Assembly (NCBI GenBank): GCA_965224275.1
Contig: CBDCYR010000006.1
Location: forward strand, 124,001 to 188,000
Source: CAUZWH01 sp965224275
GTDB lineage: Bacteria > Pseudomonadota > Alphaproteobacteria > SHVV01
Reading direction: 5' to 3'
Length of the DNA stretch: 64,000 nt
The notes under the pieces are model-generated. The model was not told the DNA's origin, searched no databases, and saw only the letters and a list, made by a program, of their open reading frames with translations. Positions within the stretch are counted from its first letter, which is position 1, and the number at the start of each line of letters is the position of its first letter. The position numbers and the translations under genes are program-made. Positions 43,382-51,371 of this stretch are shown here, piece by piece.

Positions 43382-45087
43382 ACGTCGGGCTCCCGCAGCA
43401 TTCGAATCCCATCGGCACACGAGATACGTGCGAACGACTGATAGTTGCTGTGAGGGCAACAGTTGTAGATCTCGGGCATCGCTATGCGAAAAAATTTCGT
43501 TGCCGCGAGCGCTGCAAAAGCTGCGTTGTGGTCGCACAGAGCAGCGTCGGCCTTGAAACGTCTGCACGCTTCTCGGCGGCGCCGGGCGGTCTCGTCGATC
43601 TCAGCCGTTGCGCCAAAAAAATACGCCGCGTCATCGTCGCTTCCCGGCGGCGATGCGCCGCCATCGGCGCCGAAAATGAAGATCCGCCTCGGCCCGGCCA
43701 ACGCCAGCATTGGCAGCGCAATCGACAACGTGTTGCCAGCAAAAAAATGAATCGGCGCGACCGGACTCGTCGGCAGTCGACTGCCGGCATCGAAGAAAAG
43801 AAGTTTGTCGTCGAAGACTTTAGCGAAGTGACGATCGACGGAGAATGGCGGTCGTAGCGACGATAAGGCGTAGTTGGTTGTCACCAACAAATTATCGTCT
43901 GGCCGCGTCAGAAACTCGTGATAGGCATCCCAACGTTGACCCATATCGTTGGGATTGGCAGTGACAACAATATCAAGGGTCTGATCGATTGGCCCCAGGA
44001 TGCGGTCTTCCACTACATCGAACTTGTTAACACTGGCGTAGCAGATATCGAGGCCGTCGAGTTGATCGACACAATCGGCGAGTTCGGCAATCGATGGACC
44101 ATAAAGCAGCAGCGCGACGTCGCGGCCGCCGACGATTTTGGTCAGTTGTTGAATTCGCTCATACGTATTGGGTAAGTAGCTCTGGTGGTCATAGATGAAC
44201 TCATCCGGGGTCAAATACCCTTGGCACAGGCTTTCGAAGATGTCGTCCACCTTCTTGTGCCTGCCCAAATGGTAGAGCGTGAAAGCTGTTATCGTTCGAT
44301 AGGCCACCGCTTCGATCGGGCTCGATCGACTGATTAGGTCCTCAGAACATTTCATCGCCGTGAGATAGTAGTACTCCGCTTCTCTGTGCTTTCCCTGCGC
44401 ACCCAACGCTAACGCCAGCCAGATATTGGGCATTGGACTGGTTTGCGCCTCTGTATCCGAAATGATGATCTTGCGGAGTAGCGCCTCGGCTTCCGCGAAG
44501 CGGCCGTCGACGATAAAACGATCAGCGGCAGTGAGCAGCAAACCGCGGTTGTCCGGCGCCAAGCTCGTGGCTTTGTTGATCGCCGCCCGACCCTCGTCGA
44601 AACGGCTGTAGGACGATGTCAGGGCTTCGCCATAGCTCAACCAAGCCTCGGCGTCGTCGGGATCGGCTTCGACCACGAGCTCGAACGCTGCAATCGCTTG
44701 ATCGAAGTCGCACAAGGCATGGTGGAGAAACCCGAGATAACGTTGCGCGGCAATGAGATCTGGCATGATATCGAGCACCGCCATGACTTCCTCGCGCGCC
44801 TCGACGACCCTCCCCAGCCGACGTAGCGCATGACTTCGCTGCAGGTGTGCCGCGGCATTGTCGGGCACATATCGCGTGATCAGGTGATAGAAGCGTTCTG
44901 CAAGCTCGAATTCGTTCGCATCCATTGCGATATCGCCGGCCCGCACGGCAATATCCATTCGCTCGGGCTCCGCCTCGAGGAGATGCACATAGCACTGTAG
45001 TGCCGGCTCAAATTCACCAGCAACGACATATGCTTCCGCTTGTTCGGCTAGCGCATTCGCGTCGGTCATTTCGTACACTGGAAGCAC
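43378..45087 (-). CDS. TPR protein with DUF115/Maf-like glycosyltransferase domain
   Basis: A 569-aa protein. Residues about 5-270 are TPR-type helical repeats (for example EAYVVAGEFEPALQCYVHLL and AAHLQRSHALRRLGRVVEA). The C-terminal half resembles the MptE-like/DUF115 domain of Maf flagellin glycosyltransferases: GGRDVALLLYGPSIAELADC, DIVVTANPND, FFAGNTLSIALPMLALAGPR, IFIFGADGG, and NCCPHSNYQSFARISCADGI. Maf proteins attach pseudaminic or legionaminic acid to flagellin in the cytoplasm. First gene of the operon, overlapping legG by four bases. The start is GTG at 45087 (AGG upstream) or ATG at 45069. Confidence 0.78.
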   Translation of the reverse strand: MLPVYEMTDANALAEQAEAYVVAGEFEPALQCYVHLLEAEPERMDIAVRAGDIAMDANEFELAERFYHLITRYVPDNAAAHLQRSHALRRLGRVVEAREEVMAVLDIMPDLIAAQRYLGFLHHALCDFDQAIAAFELVVEADPDDAEAWLSYGEALTSSYSRFDEGRAAINKATSLAPDNRGLLLTAADRFIVDGRFAEAEALLRKIIISDTEAQTSPMPNIWLALALGAQGKHREAEYYYLTAMKCSEDLISRSSPIEAVAYRTITAFTLYHLGRHKKVDDIFESLCQGYLTPDEFIYDHQSYLPNTYERIQQLTKIVGGRDVALLLYGPSIAELADCVDQLDGLDICYASVNKFDVVEDRILGPIDQTLDIVVTANPNDMGQRWDAYHEFLTRPDDNLLVTTNYALSSLRPPFSVDRHFAKVFDDKLLFFDAGSRLPTSPVAPIHFFAGNTLSIALPMLALAGPRRIFIFGADGGASPPGSDDDAAYFFGATAEIDETARRRREACRRFKADAALCDHNAAFAALAATKFFRIAMPEIYNCCPHSNYQSFARISCADGIRMLREPDV

Positions 45088-45107
45088 ATTGCCTGATGCC
45101 CACGTAT

Positions 45108-45128
45108 CGTTAACGAAATTCGTTAACG
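45108..45128. promoter_or_regulatory. 21-bp palindromic candidate operator
   Basis: CGTTAACGAA-A-TTCGTTAACG is a perfect 10-bp inverted repeat around one base, 21 bases upstream of the first gene of the nonulosonic acid operon. There is no T-tract, so a terminator is unlikely. Size and AT-rich symmetry fit a dimeric repressor site. Confidence 0.5.
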
Positions 45129-45172
45129 CGAGATGAACGGGTCGATCGCGCCGCTACTGACCCGCCCGATCT

Positions 45173-46315
45173 TCACGATAGGCGCGACGGCAACATTGAT
45201 GCGGCATCAACCCCAAGATCGCGCATCGGGCCAGGAACGGATCCGCCGGCTGCGAGTTCGCCGACCAACTGGCCCATGGCAGGTGCGGTTTGGATGCCGT
45301 AGCCGCCCTGTCCGACCAACCAGAAAAATCCGGCGGCATGCTGGTCGAATCCAACCACCGGCCTCTTGTCATCGACGAATGTCCGCAAGCCCGCCCATTT
45401 GTGATCGATCTTCGCGACGTTCAGGGTCGTTGCACGCTCGATACGATCGATCGCGACGGCGACGTCAATTTCATCGGGTTGCACGTCACTGGGTGGCATC
45501 GGCGTTTCGTCGGCGGGCGAGCACAAGATCAAACCGGTTTCGGGCTTGAAATAGAATTCCTCCGCTATGTCGACGATGATTGGCCACTTGCTCACGTCCC
45601 AATCACCCGCCTGAAATGTCAGCGCGGTGCGGCGCTTAGGGACCAGACCGGACGGTTTCAGCCCCCCAAGTTTGGCCAATACGTCACCCCACGCGCCAGC
45701 GGCATTGATTATTACCGGCGCCGAGAAATCGCCGGCGCGGGTTTCGGCGTGCCAATCGTTACCGCGATGGCGCAGCGCGAGCACCTCGGCGTCGGCTACC
45801 AGGCGCCCGCCCTTTGCGCGGATGCCGCGAATGAAGCCCTGATGCAGCGCGTGAACGTCGATATCCATCGCCGCCGCTTCTTGCGCTGCCGCAACCACGT
45901 AACCCTCTCGTAGCGCTGGCACCAGGCGATTCACCTCACTGGCGCCGATCTCAACGAAGTTGTCGGGGTCGTCGACCTCTTCTACCCGCGCCGCGATGCG
46001 AGCGGCTTGATCGGCGCGGCCGATGAATATGGTGCCGCGCGGCGTGAGCAGCGGTGTATCCGAAAATCCAGCTGGTGGATTGAGATAGAAAGATCGCGCG
46101 GCTCGCGTGATCGCGCGAATCGTCGCGTTGCCATAGCTGGTGGCATAGACCGCGGCTGAACGCCCGGTCGAGTGATAACCCGGCTGATCCTCGCGTTCGA
46201 GGACGATAACCGAGCCCTTGTCGGCCAGAAAATAGCCGGCCGAGCAACCGGCCATGCCGCCTCCGACAATCAAGAAATCGCAACGCCCTTCCGCTGCCGC
46301 CATGGCCAACGCCAC
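45173..46315 (-). CDS. FAD-dependent oxidoreductase (DAO / glycine oxidase family)
   Basis: Flavoenzyme of 380 aa that likely oxidises an amine or amino acid. The N-terminal dinucleotide fold reads FLIVGGGMAGCSAGYFLADK, then GYHSTGRSAAVYATSYGN; a D-amino-acid-oxidase-type barrel follows (INAAGAWGDVLAKLGGL). The end has DHKWAGLRTFVDDKRPVVGF and FWLVGQGGYGIQTAPAMGQL. No signal peptide. It follows the peptide/diiron-oxygenase unit on the same strand but behind a terminator, so it is probably transcribed alone; a functional tie to the peptide is possible but unproven. Confidence 0.88.
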   Translation of the reverse strand: MALAMAAAEGRCDFLIVGGGMAGCSAGYFLADKGSVIVLEREDQPGYHSTGRSAAVYATSYGNATIRAITRAARSFYLNPPAGFSDTPLLTPRGTIFIGRADQAARIAARVEEVDDPDNFVEIGASEVNRLVPALREGYVVAAAQEAAAMDIDVHALHQGFIRGIRAKGGRLVADAEVLALRHRGNDWHAETRAGDFSAPVIINAAGAWGDVLAKLGGLKPSGLVPKRRTALTFQAGDWDVSKWPIIVDIAEEFYFKPETGLILCSPADETPMPPSDVQPDEIDVAVAIDRIERATTLNVAKIDHKWAGLRTFVDDKRPVVGFDQHAAGFFWLVGQGGYGIQTAPAMGQLVGELAAGGSVPGPMRDLGVDAASMLPSRLS

Positions 46316-46384
46316 TTTCTTATCTAATCAATCGTCGCGCAGCATATCAGAGCGAGCAATCGGTAGTGTGCCGTCCAACCAACG

Positions 46385-46411
46385 AGAAAAGGCCCGGTGT
46401 GAAACCGAGCC
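46385..46411 (-). terminator. Terminator after the 23-aa peptide gene
   Basis: On the minus strand an 8-bp stem (GGCTCGGT / ACCGGGCC, one G-T) with a 5-base loop is followed by TTTTCTCG. It begins 31 bases after the peptide stop codon and ends the oxygenase-peptide transcript. Confidence 0.75.
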
Positions 46412-46441
46412 TCTCCCTCTGAACCGTCGCCGGATCGCTGC

Positions 46442-46513
46442 TTACGCAAGCTCCAGCCGGGCATCGATCGCGACCGGATTGGCAACGTTAAAATAGTTTG
46501 GTGATGTCTTCAT
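46442..46513 (-). CDS. 23-aa peptide, candidate precursor next to a diiron oxygenase
   Basis: A short open frame from ATG 46513 to TAA 46442, 30 bases downstream of the diiron oxygenase stop. The N-terminus reads MKTSPNYFNVANPVAIDARL and the last three residues are E, L, A. AAGGAG lies 6 bases before the ATG, one of the best ribosome sites in the window, and a terminator follows, so the frame is very likely translated. Residues that could be modified include Y7, F8, N9, N12, D17 and E21. Size and placement recall PqqA-like peptide substrates, but there is no similarity to PqqA. A translated leader or a small structural protein are alternatives. No function is known to me. Confidence 0.6.
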   Translation of the reverse strand: MKTSPNYFNVANPVAIDARLELA

Positions 46514-46543
46514 GACGGTCTCCTTGGTTGGTATGAGGCGGGG

Positions 46544-47452
46544 TTAGCAAAATGCCGGTGCCATCTGCTCGATACCGGCACGTGCCGCGGGCTTAAGCGC
46601 GTCAACCGAAGCGAGGAAGTTGGCATGAGTCATGCCCGACCCAAGGAATGTCCAGCGCATCGCCTGGTGTTGTACGCTGAGGAATCGCACGGCCTCTTCG
46701 GGGTTTAGCGTTCGGCGTGTCGCGCGTTGAAAACTGTCGAGATCAAACGCTGTCTGTTGTTTGAGGCCATCGTCCAACATTGTTCCGATCGCTGCGTAGT
46801 CTTCCAAGGCCGTGTCGATGTCTTTATCGCTACCCTCGCGCGCGATTGCTTCGACCATCAGTGTATCGAGCTTGGCGTGCTGCGCTTCTTCCATCCAATG
46901 ATGCTTGAGCAAGCTCTTGAACTGACAATCAAGCTCCTGGTCGTTCTTTACACTCTCGACATAGTGACCTTGAGTCATCCACTCGATGTGGAGCGTGGTT
47001 AGGGCGACGGCGAGCGGGTGGTGGCCGAGGATCGCTTGCGCGATCGCTTCGGGCGGGCCGATTACATTGCATGTCGTGCCAAAGCCGACTTCGAAGTCCT
47101 CGCGAAACCGCTTGAACAGATGGATGTGCTTGGCTTCTTCACTGGCGAAGTGGAGCATTGCGCGAACGCGGTAGTCGTCTCCGAGGTCGGCACGTGTGTG
47201 ATCGATCACGAAGGGGAGGATGAACTCCTCTACCAATCCGAAAAGATAGAGGTAGCCATGTCCACGAATATGATTGAGCGTAAGTTTCTCTTCGGCGCTT
47301 AGAAACGCCAACGGCTCTACTCGGGCCAGGGCCTCGGGAAGGAAAGGCCGATCGAAATCGAGCTGTTTGTCGCCCCCGATCAAATCCTCGACGCGCAAGG
47401 AGATTTTCTCTGACGCTGCCAAAGCGCTCTCGTATGTGTAGCCATGATTCAT
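46544..47452 (-). CDS. AurF-like diiron oxygenase
   Basis: Ferritin-like nonheme diiron oxygenase of 302 aa. The metal-ligand pattern of AurF-type N-oxygenases can be read: E75/E76 (GLVEEFILP), E106-x2-H109 (ASEEAKHIHLF), E157 (LHIEWM), and H185-x3-E189-x2-H192 (HHWMEEAQHAK), with spacings like AurF. Such enzymes hydroxylate amines or oxygenate carbon substrates. AAGGAG lies 5 bases before the ATG. A 23-aa peptide gene follows in the same transcript. Its native upstream DNA is cut at 47483 by an IS1182-family element 31 bases before the start codon, so expression may now depend on the IS. Confidence 0.8.
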   Translation of the reverse strand: MNHGYTYESALAASEKISLRVEDLIGGDKQLDFDRPFLPEALARVEPLAFLSAEEKLTLNHIRGHGYLYLFGLVEEFILPFVIDHTRADLGDDYRVRAMLHFASEEAKHIHLFKRFREDFEVGFGTTCNVIGPPEAIAQAILGHHPLAVALTTLHIEWMTQGHYVESVKNDQELDCQFKSLLKHHWMEEAQHAKLDTLMVEAIAREGSDKDIDTALEDYAAIGTMLDDGLKQQTAFDLDSFQRATRRTLNPEEAVRFLSVQHQAMRWTFLGSGMTHANFLASVDALKPAARAGIEQMAPAFC

Positions 47453-47483
47453 CGTTTTCTCCTTGGCTTTGAAGACCCAGCCT

Positions 47484-49120
47484 GTGTAAAAACGTTGGTG
47501 TTGTTATGATTCTCCCGTCGTTTGGCGGGAGTATTTGATGAAGCGTTTCGTTGCGGGTGTGGACCGGGGTCAGTCGACGCTGTTCCCCGAGTGTCTTGAG
47601 GACTGGATCGACGAAGGCAACCCGGTTCGGGTGATCGATGTCTTTGTCGAGGAACTGGATCTGGGTGGGCTTGGTTTTGGCGGTATCGATCCAGCGGCCA
47701 CGGGCCGTCCGTCCTATCACCCATCGGTTCTGTTGAAGCTGTACATCTACGGTTATCTTAATCGGGTTCAATCGAGCCGGCGTCTCGAACGCGAAGCCGG
47801 GCGCAATGTGGAGGTCATGTGGCTGACCGGCCGCCTGGTGCCGGATCACAAGACGATCGCTGACTTCCGCAAGGACAACGGCGCTGCCATCGGCAAAGTC
47901 TGTGCCCGGTTCGTCGAGCTTTGCCGGAGGATCGGTCTACTGACAACGGCCAGCGTTGCGATTGACGGTAGCAAGTTCAAAGCGGTCAACAACCGCGACC
48001 GGAACTTCACCCGCGCCAAGATGGATCGGCGCAAGGCGCAGATCGAAGAGAGCGTGTCGCGCTATCTCCATCAGCTCGACAGCGCCGACCGCCAGGAGCC
48101 GTCGGAAGCGCTTGCGATGAAAGTAACCCGACTGAAAGAGAAGATCGCGCGTCTTCATCTGGAGATGCAACGGCTTACGGCCCTCGACGCCCGTATGCGC
48201 GCGACACCCGATCATCAGATCTCCTTGACCGATCCCGACGCTCGCTCCATGGCTACCAGCGGTCGCGGTTCCGGTGTGGTTGGCTATAACGTGCAGGCCG
48301 CGGTCGATACGTCGAACCACCTGATCGTCACACACAAGGTGACCAACGTTGGCAATGACAGAGCGCAACTCTCTCCCATGGCGGAGCAGACCAAGGCCGC
48401 ACTGAACGTCGATAAACTCGAGGTGGTCGCCGATCGCGGCTACTTCAGTAGCAATCAGATCCTGGCATGTGATCAGGCCGGCATCACAGTCACGCTCCCC
48501 AAACCGCTAACCTCGGGCATCAAAGCCAAAGGGAAGTTCGGCAAGCAGGACTTCCGCTATGTGAAGGATGAGGACGTGTACGTCTGTCCAGCCGGCGAGC
48601 GCTTGGTCTACCGCTTCACCAGAGAGGAGCACGGGCTGTCCCTACGTCGCTACTGGACCAATGTCTGCCAGAACTGCGCCATTAAGGCTCAGTGCACCAC
48701 CGCCAAAGAGCGCCGAATTACCCGCTGGGAGCATGAGCACGTTCTGGAAGAGGTCCAGCACCGGCTCGACGCGCATCCGGAAAAGATGCGCCAGCGGCGC
48801 GAAACGGTCGAACACCCCTTCGGCACCATCAAAGCCCGAATGGGTGCCACCCACTTCCTGGTGAAGACGCTGCCGCGGGTCAGAACCGAAATGGCGCTGC
48901 ACGTACTCGCTTACAATCTGACGCGAGTCATGAACGTTCTCGGCGCCGGACCCCTGATGGCAGCTATGCGGGCATAGTGTAAGGGCCCGCTACCGCCGCG
49001 ACGCCCTCGCGAGATCCAGTCGTGGCGGTGAAACAGCCTAATCCGCCCCTACGACAAGCTAAAACCGAAAAAAGGGACGAGGCCCGAACAGCACCGCTAA
49101 CCCGGCGAACGTTTTTACAC
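47484..49120 (+). mobile_element. IS1182-family insertion sequence
   Basis: About 1637 bp bounded by 13-bp inverted repeats GTGTAAAAACGTT (47484) and its reverse complement ending at 49120. No clear target duplication; the flanks share a TGGGTCTT-like word. It holds one intact transposase gene. It lies between a membrane-protein gene, to which it gives the stop codon, and the diiron oxygenase gene. Confidence 0.88.
47538..48977 (+). CDS. IS1182-family transposase
   Basis: DDE transposase of 479 aa. The start MKRFVAGVDRGQSTLFPECL has GGGAG upstream. N-terminal DUF772-type region: GRPSYHPSVLLKLYIYGYLN. Catalytic residues: D in VAIDGSKFKA, D in VVADRGYFSSNQ, and E in ETVEHPFGTIKARMG. A zinc-binding-like cysteine run (VCPAGERL, VCQNCAIKAQC) lies before the last motif, as usual for the family. 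No frame break, so potentially active. Confidence 0.94.
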   Translation: MKRFVAGVDRGQSTLFPECLEDWIDEGNPVRVIDVFVEELDLGGLGFGGIDPAATGRPSYHPSVLLKLYIYGYLNRVQSSRRLEREAGRNVEVMWLTGRLVPDHKTIADFRKDNGAAIGKVCARFVELCRRIGLLTTASVAIDGSKFKAVNNRDRNFTRAKMDRRKAQIEESVSRYLHQLDSADRQEPSEALAMKVTRLKEKIARLHLEMQRLTALDARMRATPDHQISLTDPDARSMATSGRGSGVVGYNVQAAVDTSNHLIVTHKVTNVGNDRAQLSPMAEQTKAALNVDKLEVVADRGYFSSNQILACDQAGITVTLPKPLTSGIKAKGKFGKQDFRYVKDEDVYVCPAGERLVYRFTREEHGLSLRRYWTNVCQNCAIKAQCTTAKERRITRWEHEHVLEEVQHRLDAHPEKMRQRRETVEHPFGTIKARMGATHFLVKTLPRVRTEMALHVLAYNLTRVMNVLGAGPLMAAMRA

Positions 49121-49771
49121 GCCCAAGACCCACAACAGCCATAGCACCCAGAGCGGGCCGGCGACGACCAACCATTGCGCCGCCGCATAGGAAACCGGTT
49201 GGAACACGACCGGCAGGGTCGCGACTCCGGCGATGACGCCCCAGCCACCGGCGATCCGTCCGAATCCGGGATCTCGCCACATCGCTAGCCCAGTCAGGAT
49301 CATCCCGACCCCGAGCAAAGCGTTGAACACGGCATCCATGGTCAGCGTCCAGCCTAACAACGCGAAAGCGACGGCTTGGAATGCGGGATCGGTCGGCGTT
49401 TGCGTCGCGAGATGCTCGATAACCACGAACGGCGCCATGGTTGCCGATCCGTTCATCAGTGCGCCGGTCGCGACAAACGCCCCACCGAGCACCGCAAGAC
49501 CAGACAGCGGGCCTGAGACAAGCCGGGTTAACGCTATCCCGAACGGCACCATGACGAGCACGCCAAATGTGAAATAGAGCGCACTGGCGATTGCATCGTC
49601 GGGGTGCGCCAGGCTATCGCTAAGCCAAATCTCCAGTTTGCCGGGTTTGTAGGCTTGCGGGATGTCGCCGAGTACGACCACGCCGAGAAGGTTGCCCAGA
49701 AACGCGATTACACCGAGGACAGCCGCTCCCCGAGCCAGCCAGAAATCTCGTCGGTCTTGATTCTCATCCAT
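49115..49771 (-). CDS. Multi-span membrane protein (DUF4386-like), end supplied by IS
   Basis: Starts MDENQDRRDFWLARGAAVLG at 49771, 25 bases after bioB; an in-frame start at 49840 is less likely because it lies within bioB. The 218-aa protein has about six hydrophobic spans, including GVIAFLGNLLGVVVLGDI, ALYFTFGVLVMVPFGIAL and QWLVVAGPLWVLWLLWVL. The stop TAA is formed by the IS1182 end (GTGTAA), so the native C-terminus has been lost or changed by an unknown but probably small amount. Before the insertion it probably lay just upstream of the diiron oxygenase in one operon. Function unknown. Confidence 0.72.
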   Translation of the reverse strand: MDENQDRRDFWLARGAAVLGVIAFLGNLLGVVVLGDIPQAYKPGKLEIWLSDSLAHPDDAIASALYFTFGVLVMVPFGIALTRLVSGPLSGLAVLGGAFVATGALMNGSATMAPFVVIEHLATQTPTDPAFQAVAFALLGWTLTMDAVFNALLGVGMILTGLAMWRDPGFGRIAGGWGVIAGVATLPVVFQPVSYAAAQWLVVAGPLWVLWLLWVLGV

Positions 49772-49796
49772 CCCGCGGACTCCTGATTCCTTCGAC

Positions 49797-50792
49797 CTAA
49801 AGCATTGGCGCGATACCCAGGCGCGACAACAACGCCGCATCCGCGCTCCGATCCGGATTTGCGGTCGTCAACAGCTTGTCGCCGCAGAAAATCGAATTCG
49901 CGCCCGCGAAGAAACAGAGCGCCTGGGTCTCATCGCTCATCAATTCGCGTCCTGCCGACAAGCGCACCACCGATTCGGGCATCATGATCCGCGCCAACGC
50001 GATCGTGCGTACAAAATCGAGCGGATCGATATCCGGTGTACCGAACAACGGCGTTCCGTCGACCTGCATCAGCATATTGATCGGCACGCTTTCGGGATGG
50101 GCTGGCAGGTTTGCCAACTCAACCAACAAACCCACTCGATCAACCTCGCTCTCGCCCATCCCGATGATGCCACCGCAACACACGTGAATACCGGCGTCGC
50201 GAACATGCGTCAGGGTATCGAGCCGGTCCTGATAGGTCCGCGTGGTGATGATCTCGCCGTAATACTCGGGCGATGTATCGAGGTTGTGATTGTAGTAGTC
50301 GAGCCCGGCCTGACGCAGGCGTTCGGTTTGCGCCGCGGTCAGCATGCCCAACGTAACGCAGGTCTCGAGCCCCAATTCCTTCACCTCGCGCACCATGTTG
50401 CACACAGTGTCGAGATCCTTGTCCTTGGGGTTACGCCAGGCCGCGCCCATGCAGAAGCGCGAGGCACCTCCCTCGCGGGCCGCGCGAGCGGCTGCGACGA
50501 CGTCCTCGACGTCCATCAGCTTGGAGGCATCGACGCCGGAGTCGTACTGCGCCGCCTGCGGGCAGTAGGCACAGTCTTCCGGGCAACCGCCGGTCTTGAT
50601 CGACAACAATGTGCTGATCTGAACTTGATTGGCGGGGTGGTGCCGGCGATGCACGGTTTGCGCCGCGTATAACAAGTCGTTGAACGGTTGTTGGTGAAGT
50701 TCGAGTGCTTCGCCGCGGGTCCAGTCGTGACGCAGGTCACCCGGAGCGGCAGCAAATCCGATATCAAATTGCTGAGTCAGTTGCTCGGCCAT
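49797..50792 (-). CDS. bioB: Biotin synthase
   Basis: Radical SAM enzyme inserting sulfur into dethiobiotin. From the ATG at 50792 the protein is 331 aa. The [4Fe-4S] motif is C70-x3-C74-x2-C77 in TGGCPEDCAYCPQ. Further BioB signatures: GASRFCMGAAWRNPKDKD, YYNHNLDTSPEYYGEIITTR, CCGGIIGMGES and RLSAGRELMSDETQAL with the [2Fe-2S] arginine. A longer in-frame start at 50948 is rejected because family members begin near MAEQL. No other bio genes are in the window. It starts the minus-strand run that continues to the membrane protein. Confidence 0.96.
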   Translation of the reverse strand: MAEQLTQQFDIGFAAAPGDLRHDWTRGEALELHQQPFNDLLYAAQTVHRRHHPANQVQISTLLSIKTGGCPEDCAYCPQAAQYDSGVDASKLMDVEDVVAAARAAREGGASRFCMGAAWRNPKDKDLDTVCNMVREVKELGLETCVTLGMLTAAQTERLRQAGLDYYNHNLDTSPEYYGEIITTRTYQDRLDTLTHVRDAGIHVCCGGIIGMGESEVDRVGLLVELANLPAHPESVPINMLMQVDGTPLFGTPDIDPLDFVRTIALARIMMPESVVRLSAGRELMSDETQALCFFAGANSIFCGDKLLTTANPDRSADAALLSRLGIAPML

Positions 50793-50915
50793 GGTACCCC
50801 AACTTATCACGCGAAACCGATGGGCGGCGATCCCACACGGCAGCAATAGAGCGAGCCAGCGCGCTGGTGGCCATACCGGACTATAATGGCTTCGCCCGCA
50901 CAGAAAGGGACGATA

Positions 50916-51356
50916 ATGGCTCGTTATAAACTGCTCGCCACCCACCACACGGGTTTCACGGTCGGCAATCTCGAACGCACGGTGGCGCTATTCCAAGACC
51001 TGTTCGGTTATCGCGAACTGATGCGCGGCGACAAGACCGCCGCGGTGGTCAAATCGGTGACCGGCGTGAACGCCCCGATCAAAGCCGCTTACCTCGAAGG
51101 ACCTGGTGGCCATGTGGTGGAGTTGTTCCAGTATCTCGGGCCCAAGACCAAGAAGAAGATTCGCGCGCGTCCCTGCGACACCGGCTTCGCGCACCTTTCG
51201 TTTACGGTCGACAATGTTCGCGCCGCGGTCAAAGCGGCTGAGAAAGCAGGGCTCAAACGTTATGGCGAAATTTTCAATGAAGACGGTGTCCGCGTCGTCT
51301 ACCTACGAGATCCGCGTGAGAACCTATCGATCGAAATGATGCAGTTCCCCAAATAG
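50916..51356 (+). CDS. VOC-family protein (glyoxalase/dioxygenase fold)
   Basis: A single-unit vicinal-oxygen-chelate protein of 146 aa. It contains HHTGFTVGNLERTVALFQDL with the first metal histidine, GGHVVELFQYL with the glutamate, and FAHLSFTVDN and RDPRENLSIEMMQ in the second half. The ATG at 50916 has AAAGGGA 6 bases upstream; an in-frame start at 50886 is also possible. Function unknown; it is next to a Rieske oxygenase cluster, so a ring-cleavage or isomerase role is conceivable. Confidence 0.82.
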   Translation: MARYKLLATHHTGFTVGNLERTVALFQDLFGYRELMRGDKTAAVVKSVTGVNAPIKAAYLEGPGGHVVELFQYLGPKTKKKIRARPCDTGFAHLSFTVDNVRAAVKAAEKAGLKRYGEIFNEDGVRVVYLRDPRENLSIEMMQFPK

Positions 51357-51371
51357 CGCCCGCCGCCGCGA

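Noticed and set aside
45108..45128. The palindrome as a rho-independent terminator of the FAD oxidoreductase gene
   Set aside because: AT-rich stem and no T-tract on either strand; an operator is more likely.
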